From the NCBI RefSeq assembly GCF_003781945.1, contig NZ_RJJW01000004.1, positions 1-64,000 on the forward strand: a stretch of DNA of 64,000 bases. The letters run 5' to 3'. The stretch is from Halorubrum sp. CSM-61 (GTDB taxonomy: Archaea > Halobacteriota > Halobacteria > Halobacteriales > Haloferacaceae). This document shows positions 25,846 through 34,753 of the stretch, one piece after another. Position 1 is the first letter of the stretch, and the number at the start of each line of letters is the position of its first letter. The notes beneath the pieces were generated by a model that made no database searches, had not been told where the DNA came from, and was given only the letters and a program-made list of their open reading frames with translations. A program made the position numbers and the translations under genes.

Positions 25846-27063
25846 ATGACGTGGTCGATGGGACCGCTCACGGTCCAGCTTCCGTGGTACTGGCGGTGGG
25901 CGATCAGGATCCGAGAGCGGTTCCAGACCCCGACCGATCAGTACGCCGCGACGGCCGGGGCGATCGTCACGATGGTGGCCATCTCGGCCGCGCTGGTCGC
26001 CGGCGGGCGGTGGGCGAGAGAGAGAGAGCTGGTCGAGACCGACGTCGTCCGGACCGTCCAGTGGACCGTCGTCACGGCGGCGACGTTCGCGTTCACCGGC
26101 TTCCTCGTCGGCGTCTGGCGGCTGACCGGCGAGGTCGAGTCCGCCTTCGAGTTCATCGTGATCGGCCCCTCCGACCTGATCCGCGCGCTCGTGACCGTCA
26201 TCGTCCTCGCGGGCGCGTACACGGCCACGTTGCTCACGCGCCGGACGATCGCGTACGGGACCGGACACGGTGTGGTCTCGAAACACCAGCAGGAGATCGC
26301 TCACCACGTGGTCCAGATCGTCATGTTCGTCCCCGCGATCGCCTTCGTCGTCACGCTGTGGGGGATCCCCGTTCAGAGCCTGTTCCTCGGCGCGGGCGCG
26401 CTCGGCGTCGTCGTCGGCTTCGCGGCCCGGAAGACGCTCTCCGGGGCGTTCTCCGGGTTCATCATCCTATTCGCGCGCCCCTTCGAGGTGGGCGACTGGA
26501 TCGCCGTCTCGGACCGGGAGGGGATCGTCACCGACATCACCCTCTATAACACCCAGATCCGGACGTTCGACGAGGAGCACGTCCTCGTCCCGAACGACGA
26601 GGTGACCGGCAGCGAGGTGACCAACTTCACGCGAAGCGACTCGCTCCGGCTGACGACCGACGTGGGGATCGACTACGACGCCGACGTGGCGGCCGCCGCG
26701 CGCGTCGCGACCGAGGCCATGGAGGAGTGCGACGCCGTGAACGACGCGCCCTCGCCGGACGTGATCCGGCGGCAGTTCGGCGACTCCGCGGTCGTGCTCC
26801 GGCTCCGGTACTGGATCCAGCCGCCGACGATCCAGCGCAAGTGGAACGCGCAAAACGCCGTGGTCGAGGCCGTCAAGGCGGCGTTCGAGCGCGAGGGGAT
26901 TCGGATCCCCTTCCCGCAGCGCGAGCTGTCGAACCGGCCGGGGGTCCCGGCCCAGCCGGTCGACGGCGCGGCTGAAGAGGAGACCGCAGAGGAGGCGTCG
27001 GGTGACGCCGCGGGGGAGGAGGCGGACGAGAGTGACACCGCGGCCGACGGAGGGGAGTCGTGA
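25846..27063 (+). CDS. MscS-family mechanosensitive channel (first of pair)
   Basis: A 405-residue channel. Three or four N-terminal helices precede the MscS pore helix and beta domain: SLFLGAGALGVVVGFAARKTLSGAFSGFIILFARPFEVGDWI, followed by GIVTDITLYNTQIRTFDEEHVLVPND. The cytoplasmic domain (about 260-365) and a disordered acidic tail (about 370-405) follow. It begins three bases after ksgA ends and overlaps the next channel gene by 4 bp. Such channels release solutes on hypo-osmotic shock, which matters for a cell holding molar KCl. Confidence 0.9.
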   Translation: MTWSMGPLTVQLPWYWRWAIRIRERFQTPTDQYAATAGAIVTMVAISAALVAGGRWARERELVETDVVRTVQWTVVTAATFAFTGFLVGVWRLTGEVESAFEFIVIGPSDLIRALVTVIVLAGAYTATLLTRRTIAYGTGHGVVSKHQQEIAHHVVQIVMFVPAIAFVVTLWGIPVQSLFLGAGALGVVVGFAARKTLSGAFSGFIILFARPFEVGDWIAVSDREGIVTDITLYNTQIRTFDEEHVLVPNDEVTGSEVTNFTRSDSLRLTTDVGIDYDADVAAAARVATEAMEECDAVNDAPSPDVIRRQFGDSAVVLRLRYWIQPPTIQRKWNAQNAVVEAVKAAFEREGIRIPFPQRELSNRPGVPAQPVDGAAEEETAEEASGDAAGEEADESDTAADGGES

Positions 27064-28292
27064 TCTCGGCCGTCCTCGCGCAGAACGCGACCGCCCTCCC
27101 CGATACCTTCGGCGACTTTTACGGGCTCCTGACGGGGAACGCCCGGCGCCTCGCGCTCTCCGCGCTGATCGTCGCCGTCGTGCTCGGCGTCCGGCTGCTC
27201 ACCGGGTGGGTGAAGCGGCGGAACGGGGAGCTGTCCTCGAAGCGGCGGCTCCTGCTGTCGGTAGCGGTCGCCGGGGCCACCGCGGTCGGCGCCCTCTCGC
27301 TGCTCGCGGTGTGGGACCGGAGCGGCGCGCTCATCGACGCCTACGAGTCGGCGGCGATCGCGGACCAGCTGTCGAACCTCGTGCTCGCGGTGGTGCTCTT
27401 AGCGAGCGCCTACGCGGTCACGGACTTTCTCGGAGGCGTCATCCGCGAGATCTCGGCCGAAAGCGCGTCGATCTCGGACCACCAGCAGGAGGTGATCCTC
27501 AGGATCACGCAGCTCTCGGTGTACACGGCCGCGCTGCTCGTCGTCGTCGGGCTGTTCACCGACAACGTCGGCGGCCTCCTCGTCGGGGCCGGGTTCCTCG
27601 GGATCGTGGTCGGGATGGCCGCCCGCCAGACGCTCGGGGCGATCCTCGCCGGCTTCGTGCTCATGTTCTCCCGCCCGTTCGAGGTCGGCGACTGGGTGGA
27701 GGTCGGCGACCACGAGGGGACGGTCACCGAGATCTCGATCATGAGCACCCGCCTCCGGTCGTTCGACGGCGAAGTGATCACGCTCCCGAACGACGACGTG
27801 CGCTCGGGGTCGATAATCGACCGATCGCGGCGGAACCGGCTGCGGATCGAGATCGAGGTCGGCGTCGACTACGACGCCGACGTCGAGCGCGCGGCGGCGG
27901 TGATCGAGGAGACCGTCGCCGAGATCGAGGACGTGGCGGGGATGCCCGAGCCGAACGCCGTGACGAAGCGGTTCGCCGACTCGGCGGTCGTGCTCGGGCT
28001 CCGCTACTGGATCCGAAACCCGAGCATGCGCAAGCGCTGGCGCACCCAGACCGCCGCGATGAACGCGATCAAGGCGTCGCTCGAAGACGAGGGTATCGTG
28101 ATCCCCTTCCCGCAGCAGACGCTCTCCGCGCGGGACGCGGGCGCTTCCGGCCCGCAGTTGGACGCGTCGGTCGAGGACCGGGCGGCGACGCGTAGCGGAT
28201 CTCGATCCGACGCCGACGGTGACGAGGCGTCCGAGAGCGGTACCGACGACGATGGCACCGACGGAACCGGCTCGAAGGGGGCGGACCGATGA
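27060..28292 (+). CDS. MscS-family mechanosensitive channel (second of pair)
   Basis: A 410-residue paralogue of the preceding channel. It begins with GTG overlapping the previous stop (GTGA). The pore region is LLVGAGFLGIVVGMAARQTLGAILAGFVLMFSRPFEVGDWVEV, then GTVTEISIMSTRLRSFDGEVITLPND. As in the first channel, a disordered acidic tail of about 45 residues ends the protein. The divergence between the two (different N-terminal helices, roughly half of pore residues identical by eye) points to an old duplication rather than a recent one. Confidence 0.9.
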   Translation: MISAVLAQNATALPDTFGDFYGLLTGNARRLALSALIVAVVLGVRLLTGWVKRRNGELSSKRRLLLSVAVAGATAVGALSLLAVWDRSGALIDAYESAAIADQLSNLVLAVVLLASAYAVTDFLGGVIREISAESASISDHQQEVILRITQLSVYTAALLVVVGLFTDNVGGLLVGAGFLGIVVGMAARQTLGAILAGFVLMFSRPFEVGDWVEVGDHEGTVTEISIMSTRLRSFDGEVITLPNDDVRSGSIIDRSRRNRLRIEIEVGVDYDADVERAAAVIEETVAEIEDVAGMPEPNAVTKRFADSAVVLGLRYWIRNPSMRKRWRTQTAAMNAIKASLEDEGIVIPFPQQTLSARDAGASGPQLDASVEDRAATRSGSRSDADGDEASESGTDDDGTDGTGSKGADR

Positions 28293-28882
28293 CCGAAGAC
28301 GGTCCCGACTCCGGTCTCGCGGAGCGGCGCGGGCTCGACGACGCCGTCGTCTACCAGCCGGCCGAGGACTCCGGGCTGCTCGCGGAGGCGGCGGTCGAGG
28401 AGGCGCACGGGCGGGTGCTGGAGGTCGGCACGGGCTCGGGTTGGGTGGCTCAACGGATCGCCGAGGAGCGAGGGCTCGACGCCGTCGGCAGCGACCTCAA
28501 CCCGCACGCGGCGCGGCAGGCCCGCGATCGCGGCGTCGAGGGGGTCGTCGCCGACCTCCTCTCGCCGTTCCGGGCGGACGCGTTCGACACGGTGTGTTTC
28601 AACCCGCCGTACCTCCCGACCGACCCGGACAACGAGTGGGACGACTGGATGGAACACGCCCTCTCGGGCGGCGAGTCGGGCCGCGAGCTCATCGAGCCGT
28701 TCCTCGACGACGTGGGGCGCGTCCTCGCGCCCGGCGGCGTGGTCCTGCTCCTGGTCTCGTCGCTGACGGGGTACGACGAGGTGCTCGCCCTCGCGGAGGA
28801 CGCCGGGTTCGCGGCCGAGCCGGTCGTCGAGGAGTCGTTCCCGTTCGAGACGCTGACGGTGCTGGCGCTCCGGCGGGAGTGA
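28289..28882 (+). CDS. HemK2/Mtq2-type protein methyltransferase
   Basis: A 197-residue SAM methyltransferase. YQPAEDSGLLAEA opens the fold, followed by motif I VLEVGTGSGWVAQRIAEE and the catalytic NPPYLPTD motif of N5-glutamine methyltransferases. Archaeal HemK2 homologues methylate the GGQ glutamine of release factor aRF1 and form a pair with a Trm112-like partner. The ATG overlaps the upstream channel stop by 4 bp. Its position downstream of ksgA is a conserved archaeal arrangement; the two channels have been placed between them. Confidence 0.88.
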   Translation: MTEDGPDSGLAERRGLDDAVVYQPAEDSGLLAEAAVEEAHGRVLEVGTGSGWVAQRIAEERGLDAVGSDLNPHAARQARDRGVEGVVADLLSPFRADAFDTVCFNPPYLPTDPDNEWDDWMEHALSGGESGRELIEPFLDDVGRVLAPGGVVLLLVSSLTGYDEVLALAEDAGFAAEPVVEESFPFETLTVLALRRE

Positions 28883-28951
28883 GGCGGTGCCCGTCCGCCA
28901 GCGACGCCGATCACCGGTTAATTACTTCAGAGCATAAATAACATTAGCAAA

Positions 28952-28958
28952 TATTATA
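28952..28958 (+). promoter_or_regulatory. TATA box of the methionine synthase operon
   Basis: TATTATA, centred 28 nt before the ATG at 28983, within an AT-rich patch. The spacing supports a leaderless start at 28983 rather than the GTG at 28980. Confidence 0.65.
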
Positions 28959-28982
28959 CGGCGGCATATCGAACCAACGGTG

Positions 28983-29984
28983 ATGACTGAACGAGTCGCG
29001 GCCACGCCGGGGTTGTATCCGCTCCCGGACTGGGCGAAAGAGACGCTCTCCGACCTCAAGGGGCACCAGAAGGGCGACCTCCTGAGCGGCGACGAGAGCG
29101 AGGCGATCGTCGAGGAGTACGCGGAGGTGCGCGCCGAGTACGTCGACGACCAGCTCGACGCGGGCCTCGACCGCGTCGTCGAGGGACAGGGGCGCTGGGA
29201 CGACATGATCGCGCACCCGCTGACGGTCCACGACGGCGTCGAGACCGGCGGGATCGTGCGGTACTACGACAACAACAACTTCTACCGCGACCCGCGGGTC
29301 GTCGACGATCTCGACTTCTCCGGCGACGTGGCGCGCGAGCTCGAGCGGGCGACGGACCTGATCGACGGCGAGGAGCCCCTCGCGGCGACGCTCTCCGGTC
29401 CGTACTCGCTCGCCGACCTCGCCACCGACGAGCACTACGGCGACGCGGCCGAGTTCCAGGCGGCGATCGCCGAGTTCCTCGCTGGCGAGGTCGAGGCGTT
29501 CCCCGCCCACGAGACGCTGTTCCTCCTCGAACCGTCGCTGGTGACGAACCCGCCCGCCGAGGGCGAGGAGTCGGCCGCGACCGACGCGATCGCGACGGTC
29601 GCCGACGCGACCGACGCCGACGTGGTCGTTCAGACCTCCTACGGCGCGCTGGGCGAGAAGCTGTACGCCCACCTCGTCGACGAGGCGGGCGCGGACGCGC
29701 TCGGGCTCGACCTGGTCGCCGGCGACCGCGACGACACCGTCTACAACGTCCAGGAGTTCGGCGCGACCGACTCGCTCGCGCTCGGGCTCGTCGACGGGCA
29801 GAACACGCTCGTCGAGGAGCCGGAGACGGTCGCGGAGCGCGTCGAGTGGTTCGAGTCGCAGATTCCCGCCGAGGGGTTCGATCGGACCTACCTGACGCCC
29901 AACACCGAGCTGTTCTACCTGCCGACCAACAAGTACCGCGCGAAGCTGAACGCGCTCGCCGCCGCCGCGGAGGTGTTAGAGTAA
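28983..29984 (+). CDS. MetE-related methyltransferase-like protein, first of pair
   Basis: A 333-residue TIM-barrel protein of the UROD/MetE-like superfamily. It resembles the N-terminal partner in the two-gene haloarchaeal methionine synthase locus. TLSGPYSLADLATDEHYGD and the C-terminal YLTPNTELFYLPTNKYRAKLNAL match this group. It lacks an obvious HxC zinc site, so it may be a substrate-binding or regulatory partner rather than the catalytic subunit. The downstream metE-type gene starts within its stop codon (TAATG), so the two proteins are translationally coupled. Confidence 0.82.
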   Translation: MTERVAATPGLYPLPDWAKETLSDLKGHQKGDLLSGDESEAIVEEYAEVRAEYVDDQLDAGLDRVVEGQGRWDDMIAHPLTVHDGVETGGIVRYYDNNNFYRDPRVVDDLDFSGDVARELERATDLIDGEEPLAATLSGPYSLADLATDEHYGDAAEFQAAIAEFLAGEVEAFPAHETLFLLEPSLVTNPPAEGEESAATDAIATVADATDADVVVQTSYGALGEKLYAHLVDEAGADALGLDLVAGDRDDTVYNVQEFGATDSLALGLVDGQNTLVEEPETVAERVEWFESQIPAEGFDRTYLTPNTELFYLPTNKYRAKLNALAAAAEVLE

Positions 29985-31054
29985 TGGTCCGAACCCCCGA
30001 AGCAAACCGCGAACAGTTCCGCCCGCACGACCACCCGAACGACGCGTTCCTGCTGACGACCGTCGTCGGCTCGTACCCGAAGCCGAAGTGGCTCAACCGC
30101 GCCGACGAGCTCGTCGAGGACCCCGACTCGAAGTTCGACGAAGCGGATCTGGAGGAGGCCCACGACGACGCCTGCCGGCTGATCACCCACGAGCACGAGC
30201 GCGCCGGGCTCGACACGGTCGTCGACGGCGAGATGCGTCGCAACGAGATGGTGGAGTTCTTCGCCGACCGCATCGACGGCTACGAGTTCAACGGGCCCGT
30301 GAAGGTGTGGGGCCACAACTACTTCGACAAGCCCTCGGTCGTCGAGGAGGTCGCGTACGACGAGCCGTGGCTGGTCGACGAGTTCGAGTTCACCTCGAAC
30401 GTGTCCGAGCGCCCCGTCAAGGTCCCGATCACGGGGCCGTACACGCTCGGGTTCTGGGCGTTCAACGAGGCGTACCCCTCGACCGAGGAGCTCGTGTACG
30501 ACCTCGCCGACCTCGTCAACGAGGAGGTCGAGAAGCTGGTCGAGGCCGGCGCGCGCTACATCCAGATCGACGAGCCCGCGCTGGCGACGACGCCGGAGGA
30601 CCACGCCATCGTCGGCGAGGCCCTCGAACGCATCGTCTCGGGCATCGACGAGGAGGTCCGGATCGGCCTCCACGTCTGTTACGGCGACTACTCGCGGATC
30701 TACCCCGAGATCAACGACTACCCGATCGACGAGTTCGACGTGGAGCTGTGTAACGGCGACTTCGAGCAGATCCCGACGTTCACCGACCCCGAGTTCGAGC
30801 CCGACCTCGCGCTCGGCGTCGTCGACGCCCACACCGCCGAGGTCGAGCCGGTCGAGGAGATCAAGGAGAACATCCGGCAGGGCCTCCGCGTCGTCCCGCC
30901 GGAGAAGCTCACGATCTCGCCCGACTGCGGGCTGAAGCTCCTCCCGCGCGAGATCGCGTACGGGAAGACCGAGAACATGGTCACCGCGGCCCGAGAGGTC
31001 GAAGCCGAGATCGACTCGGGCGCGATCGACGTGGACAATCCGCTCGACGACTGA
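29984..31054 (+). CDS. metE: Methionine synthase, cobalamin-independent (MetE C-terminal type)
   Basis: A 356-residue enzyme corresponding to the catalytic C-terminal half of MetE. It starts with LTTVVGSYPKPKWLN. ITGPYTLGFWAF and IQIDEPALATTP are family motifs. GLHVCYGD supplies the His and Cys zinc ligands and SPDCGLK the second Cys, which together activate homocysteine thiol. In archaea the methyl donor is thought to be a corrinoid protein or methanopterin/folate derivative rather than triglutamyl folate. Coupled to the upstream gene by a 1-base overlap. Confidence 0.88.
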   Translation: MVRTPEANREQFRPHDHPNDAFLLTTVVGSYPKPKWLNRADELVEDPDSKFDEADLEEAHDDACRLITHEHERAGLDTVVDGEMRRNEMVEFFADRIDGYEFNGPVKVWGHNYFDKPSVVEEVAYDEPWLVDEFEFTSNVSERPVKVPITGPYTLGFWAFNEAYPSTEELVYDLADLVNEEVEKLVEAGARYIQIDEPALATTPEDHAIVGEALERIVSGIDEEVRIGLHVCYGDYSRIYPEINDYPIDEFDVELCNGDFEQIPTFTDPEFEPDLALGVVDAHTAEVEPVEEIKENIRQGLRVVPPEKLTISPDCGLKLLPREIAYGKTENMVTAAREVEAEIDSGAIDVDNPLDD

Positions 31055-31199
31055 AGCGGCGCTGTCGAACGTTCTTTCGGCGCCGTTCTTAACTCCCTGT
31101 TACGCCGCTGTGATCGGCCGTCTGCTGGCTCTCGACGCGGGGGAGTTCGCGACTGTCCGAGCGCAAACACTTAGGTTGTTACGGAGGCCCTCGGAGGGT

Positions 31200-31682
31200 A
31201 TGGACGGATTTCGTGGATGGGATTTCCTGATTCAGGCGACCGTGAATTCGGGCGGCATGATTCGACTTCCCGAACAAGTCCGAGAGACAGTCGCGACGAA
31301 CCACCTCACAAAGGGACCTGCGATCCATTGGAGCGTGGAGAACGACGATCGGTACATCGTTCTCTCGGAGCGTCCTCTCGAAAAAGACGCGTACACGAAC
31401 GTCGGTATCTACAAGATATACGATATCGAGGACGTCGACGAGAGCGGTGGACGAATTCGACCGCCCGGCGAGATCTCGTCGGTCTGGACGGCGGACCCGA
31501 GTCCGGGTGAGCGGGTGTTTTATCTCACACACCGGCGAATGCGCAGCGGCGCGAAATCGAGCGTGTATCTGCTCTCAGAGGATCAGGTACTCGATCTGCT
31601 CCCGACTCGGACGACCAAGCCGCAGACGAACGCGATCTCCGATTCGCTGTTCGAAGTGCCTGGATTCGATAGCCACGAGTGA
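31200..31682 (+). CDS. Hypothetical protein with AbrB-like N-terminus
   Basis: A 160-residue protein I do not recognise as a named family. Residues about 10-55 (IQATVNSGGMIRLPEQVRETV, then GPAIHWSVE) follow the pattern of a SpoVT/AbrB swapped-hairpin DNA-binding domain: a strand, Gly-Gly, a strand ending in LPxxVR. The rest is a mixed alpha/beta region ending in SHE. Codon use is less GC-rich than that of upstream genes, fitting the lower-GC islet that begins here. A transcription-regulator role is a guess from the N-terminal pattern. Confidence 0.6.
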   Translation: MDGFRGWDFLIQATVNSGGMIRLPEQVRETVATNHLTKGPAIHWSVENDDRYIVLSERPLEKDAYTNVGIYKIYDIEDVDESGGRIRPPGEISSVWTADPSPGERVFYLTHRRMRSGAKSSVYLLSEDQVLDLLPTRTTKPQTNAISDSLFEVPGFDSHE

Positions 31683-31716
31683 GATTCTCCTTTTCGTAGC
31701 TGCTGTGACGCGTCAA

Positions 31717-32685
31717 CTACGACTGTGACGCTGTATCATCGTCGAACGATTTCCGTAGGTTCTGCTGCCGCTTCCGTAGCGGCGGGTGCGTCGCTCGCAG
31801 TCGCGACAGGAGCCCGGTCGGTTCACCATAGATACAGAGCGCCTGCGGGGCGTCGGCGACGCGTGATTGCTGGTCGTTCGATTCAATCGATTCCAGCGCG
31901 TCGACCATCGCAGCGAGGGAGGTTGCTTCCGCTCCTTCGGCGTCCGCAATGTATTCACGATGCCGCGAGAGGGACTTTGTAAACAGCCCGATCGGGCTAC
32001 AGACGTATCGCGATCGTCTTTCTGCCTTCCGGAGGATGGCATCTTCCTCACGCGGGCCGAGTACGACGCCCCGACGCTGATACATCCACGTCCGGAGCGC
32101 GTACCCGACCCAGGTCCAGAACCGGACGAGGGTTTCCTGGATTCCGACCGTGAGCTGCATCATGACCGAGTCTCGATTCGCGATGTGCGCGATCTCGTGG
32201 CCGAGAACCGCGTTCAGCTCAGCGGAGTCATCGAGTGTCGTAAAGAGGCCGTCGTGGAGGACGATATACCCGTTCTTCCGGCGCCCGAGCGCTAACGCGT
32301 TGGCGTCGGGCCGGTCGGTTACATAGAGCTCTGGGGGGCTCATCCCTCTCTTTTCCGCCTCGCGATCGATGAACGCTACCGCGTCCCCGAGTTCCGGGTG
32401 GGTTTCCGCGGTCACGCGCTCGGCGTTTCCCAGTATCCGACGGAGTTGGTTCGTGTATCCACGGTACGCTATCCAGCCAATTACCCCTGAAACGAGAAGG
32501 ACCGTCAGCAGCCAGCCGACCGGTCCGTACGCGCTCACGAGGAAGAACGCAGGTAGCAAAAAGAGCGCTGATCCGAGAAAATAGAGCGCGGTAAGGAATC
32601 CGAAGCCCGACAGAAGCAGTCGAGCGCGACGATACGGATGCTTGAGACCGATCGCGTCGAGTGATATGTTGGTTTCCGAATTCAT
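31717..32685 (-). CDS. M48-family (HtpX-like) membrane metalloprotease
   Basis: A 322-residue protease. Two N-terminal membrane helices (about 24-72), then the zinc motif HEIAH (His163, His167). The third ligand Glu lies in REYIADAEGA. Another hydrophobic segment lies near 175-200. It is shorter and more diverged than housekeeping HtpX and the DNA is lower in GC, so this may be an accessory paralogue. HtpX-like enzymes degrade misfolded membrane proteins, facing the cytoplasm. It is transcribed divergently from the PKD surface protein. Confidence 0.88.
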   Translation of the reverse strand: MNSETNISLDAIGLKHPYRRARLLLSGFGFLTALYFLGSALFLLPAFFLVSAYGPVGWLLTVLLVSGVIGWIAYRGYTNQLRRILGNAERVTAETHPELGDAVAFIDREAEKRGMSPPELYVTDRPDANALALGRRKNGYIVLHDGLFTTLDDSAELNAVLGHEIAHIANRDSVMMQLTVGIQETLVRFWTWVGYALRTWMYQRRGVVLGPREEDAILRKAERRSRYVCSPIGLFTKSLSRHREYIADAEGAEATSLAAMVDALESIESNDQQSRVADAPQALCIYGEPTGLLSRLRATHPPLRKRQQNLRKSFDDDTASQS

Positions 32686-33016
32686 AATTCGGAATTCTGT
32701 TCGGGGATATTAGTTCTACTGGATTAATTTAATTTTTCATAGGTATTTGATGTCGTCCGACGTCGAGCAGAAATTCACGTAACGTGGCGACCTCCGTTAC
32801 GATTCTGTAATTCTTCTCAGCAATCGAACCACCTACATATAAGAAAATTGGGTGGTTTTAGTACACACCCCGCGCTAAATCGAGGTAGATGACAAAACCA
32901 GTCGGACTCCACGCGCCGGTCAGTATTGAGGGAGGGCTGAACGGGAGTCGCAACGATCTGAACAGTGTGGCAGGCGAGGTCGCACGGTTTGCATCTCCCG
33001 TGGCAGGTGAGGGTCG
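32686..33016. other. AT-rich divergent intergenic region
   Basis: About 330 bases between the divergent M48 protease and alpha/beta-hydrolase genes. It holds TATA-like stretches (TTAATTTAATTTTTC near 32725; ACATATAAG near 32833) and an 11-bp palindrome CACGTAACGTG (about 32776-32786) that could be an operator. No ORF or RNA gene is visible. Confidence 0.5.
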
Positions 33017-34753
33017 ATGAAGCGCCGGGACGTGGTATCAGGCGCCGGAGCATCGGTACTCGGAGTTGCCACGCTCGGTACCGCTACTAGCGTCTCAGCA
33101 CAAACCTCGTCGGACGTTTCGATTTCCTTCGACGACCAAACTACCGACGGCACCCGGCTAACCGTCGCTGAAATCAGTACGGATATTGATGCACAGTTCC
33201 GAATCCTGGATTCCGAATCAACCACCCTTGCTGGACCGATCTCGTTCGACGCCGGGACGGTTCACGGGGAGTACGAAGTGGACCTTCAGCCACCGCTCAC
33301 CGAGACCGAGACAGTCACCGCAAACCTCTACGACAACGATGGACAGGGAATCGCGCGGGAAGCCGCGCGCGTCACTATCAGCGGGGACCCGAACCTCGCA
33401 TCCGGGATCGAGCCGACTCTCATCGAGTCGGACTCAGATGCCGGGTTCAATTATCCGTACTTCCTTTATGCGCCGTCGCGGCGGGAAAACGAACAACAGG
33501 CCTCGATTCTTGTCCAGCCGAACAACAGCGGGCAAACTACAGACGATTTCGACGTACAGCGACGCTCGGCCCGGCGTCGTATCGAGAGTGGTATCTCGCG
33601 GACCGTCGCCGATCGGCTTTCGGTTCCGCTCCTGATCCCCGTCTTGCCGCGACCGGAGTCCGATCCCGTCGACTGGCGACACTACGTCCACGCGCTGGAC
33701 CGCCAAACGATGCAGATATCGGATGGTCCGCTAGAACGCGTCGATCGTCAGCTGCTACGGATGGCGGACGACGCCCGACAGCGCCTCAGCGAGCGGTCGT
33801 ATCCGGTCGACGATCAGGTGATGCTGAACGGATTCTCTGCCGCGGGCAACTTCGTCGACCGCTTCACGGTCCTCCATCCCGACCGTGTCCGTTCCGTCAC
33901 GGCCGGCGGTCTCAACGGAACGGCGATCCTCCCCCTCGAAGAAGCCGACGGTCACACGCTCGACTTTCATATCGGCATTGCTGATGTTGAAGCGCTGATC
34001 GGGGAATCCGTCGATCTGGACGCGCTGAATGAAACGAACCAGTTTCTCTACATGGGCGAAGACGACGGGAATGACACGATCCCGTACGACGACGCATGGA
34101 GCGACAGCATGCGTGAAATCGCACTGGACGTGTACGGGGAAGCGATGGTTGCGGACCGCTTCCCGACCTGCCAGCGAGCCTACGAGCAAGCTGGAGTAGA
34201 TGCCCAATTCAAAGTGTACGAAGGTGCTGGCCACTCTCCCCGCATGGCGCTCGAAGACATCGTTGAGTTCCACCAGCGAAGCCTCGATGGAGACGACGTT
34301 AGCGGGTTCGGTCAGCGACTGGGTCTCCGACCGGCGTTCGAGTACACGCCCGACCGGCCGGAGACCGGCGACGAAATCACGTTTGATGCGAGTTCGTCAG
34401 CACTCGGTGTGGGAGAGGTGCTCGCGTACACGTGGCAGCTTACTGATGAGGAGACCGCGGCTGGCGAGACGATCACGCATCAATTCACCGGGCCCGGTGA
34501 GTACGCTGTTACCCTGCGAGCGATAGATGACAAGGGTCGTATCGAAACGACCACGACGACGATTCGCGTCGGTGAGAACGAGACCGATCGTAGCCAAGAA
34601 TCGGATAACACTTCGACAGACGACCGGGAGCCGAATAACGCCACCACAGACGGTGCAGTGTCGTCAGAACCGACCCGCGGAACCACGCCCGGATTTGGCA
34701 TCGGGGTCGCTGTGACGAGTATCATCAGTACCTCACAAAGCATCCTCAGCTAG
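33017..34753 (+). CDS. Secreted alpha/beta-hydrolase with PKD domain, C-terminus cut by IS
   Basis: A 578-residue exported protein. Residues 1-30 are a Tat signal (KRRDVVSG, cleavage near SAQ). A short N-terminal beta domain (about 35-115) precedes an alpha/beta-hydrolase-like domain (about 125-430) with nucleophile elbow GFSAAGN and a late GHSP His. A PKD domain follows (about 435-525), then a Thr/Asn/Glu-rich stalk and PGFGIGVAV. The last motif is the start of a PGF-CTERM sorting signal, but the hydrophobic helix and basic end are missing. The final nine or so codons lie inside the ISH3-type IS. The product would probably be released instead of lipid-anchored. Activity unknown (esterase/depolymerase-like). 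Confidence 0.8.
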   Translation: MKRRDVVSGAGASVLGVATLGTATSVSAQTSSDVSISFDDQTTDGTRLTVAEISTDIDAQFRILDSESTTLAGPISFDAGTVHGEYEVDLQPPLTETETVTANLYDNDGQGIAREAARVTISGDPNLASGIEPTLIESDSDAGFNYPYFLYAPSRRENEQQASILVQPNNSGQTTDDFDVQRRSARRRIESGISRTVADRLSVPLLIPVLPRPESDPVDWRHYVHALDRQTMQISDGPLERVDRQLLRMADDARQRLSERSYPVDDQVMLNGFSAAGNFVDRFTVLHPDRVRSVTAGGLNGTAILPLEEADGHTLDFHIGIADVEALIGESVDLDALNETNQFLYMGEDDGNDTIPYDDAWSDSMREIALDVYGEAMVADRFPTCQRAYEQAGVDAQFKVYEGAGHSPRMALEDIVEFHQRSLDGDDVSGFGQRLGLRPAFEYTPDRPETGDEITFDASSSALGVGEVLAYTWQLTDEETAAGETITHQFTGPGEYAVTLRAIDDKGRIETTTTTIRVGENETDRSQESDNTSTDDREPNNATTDGAVSSEPTRGTTPGFGIGVAVTSIISTSQSILS

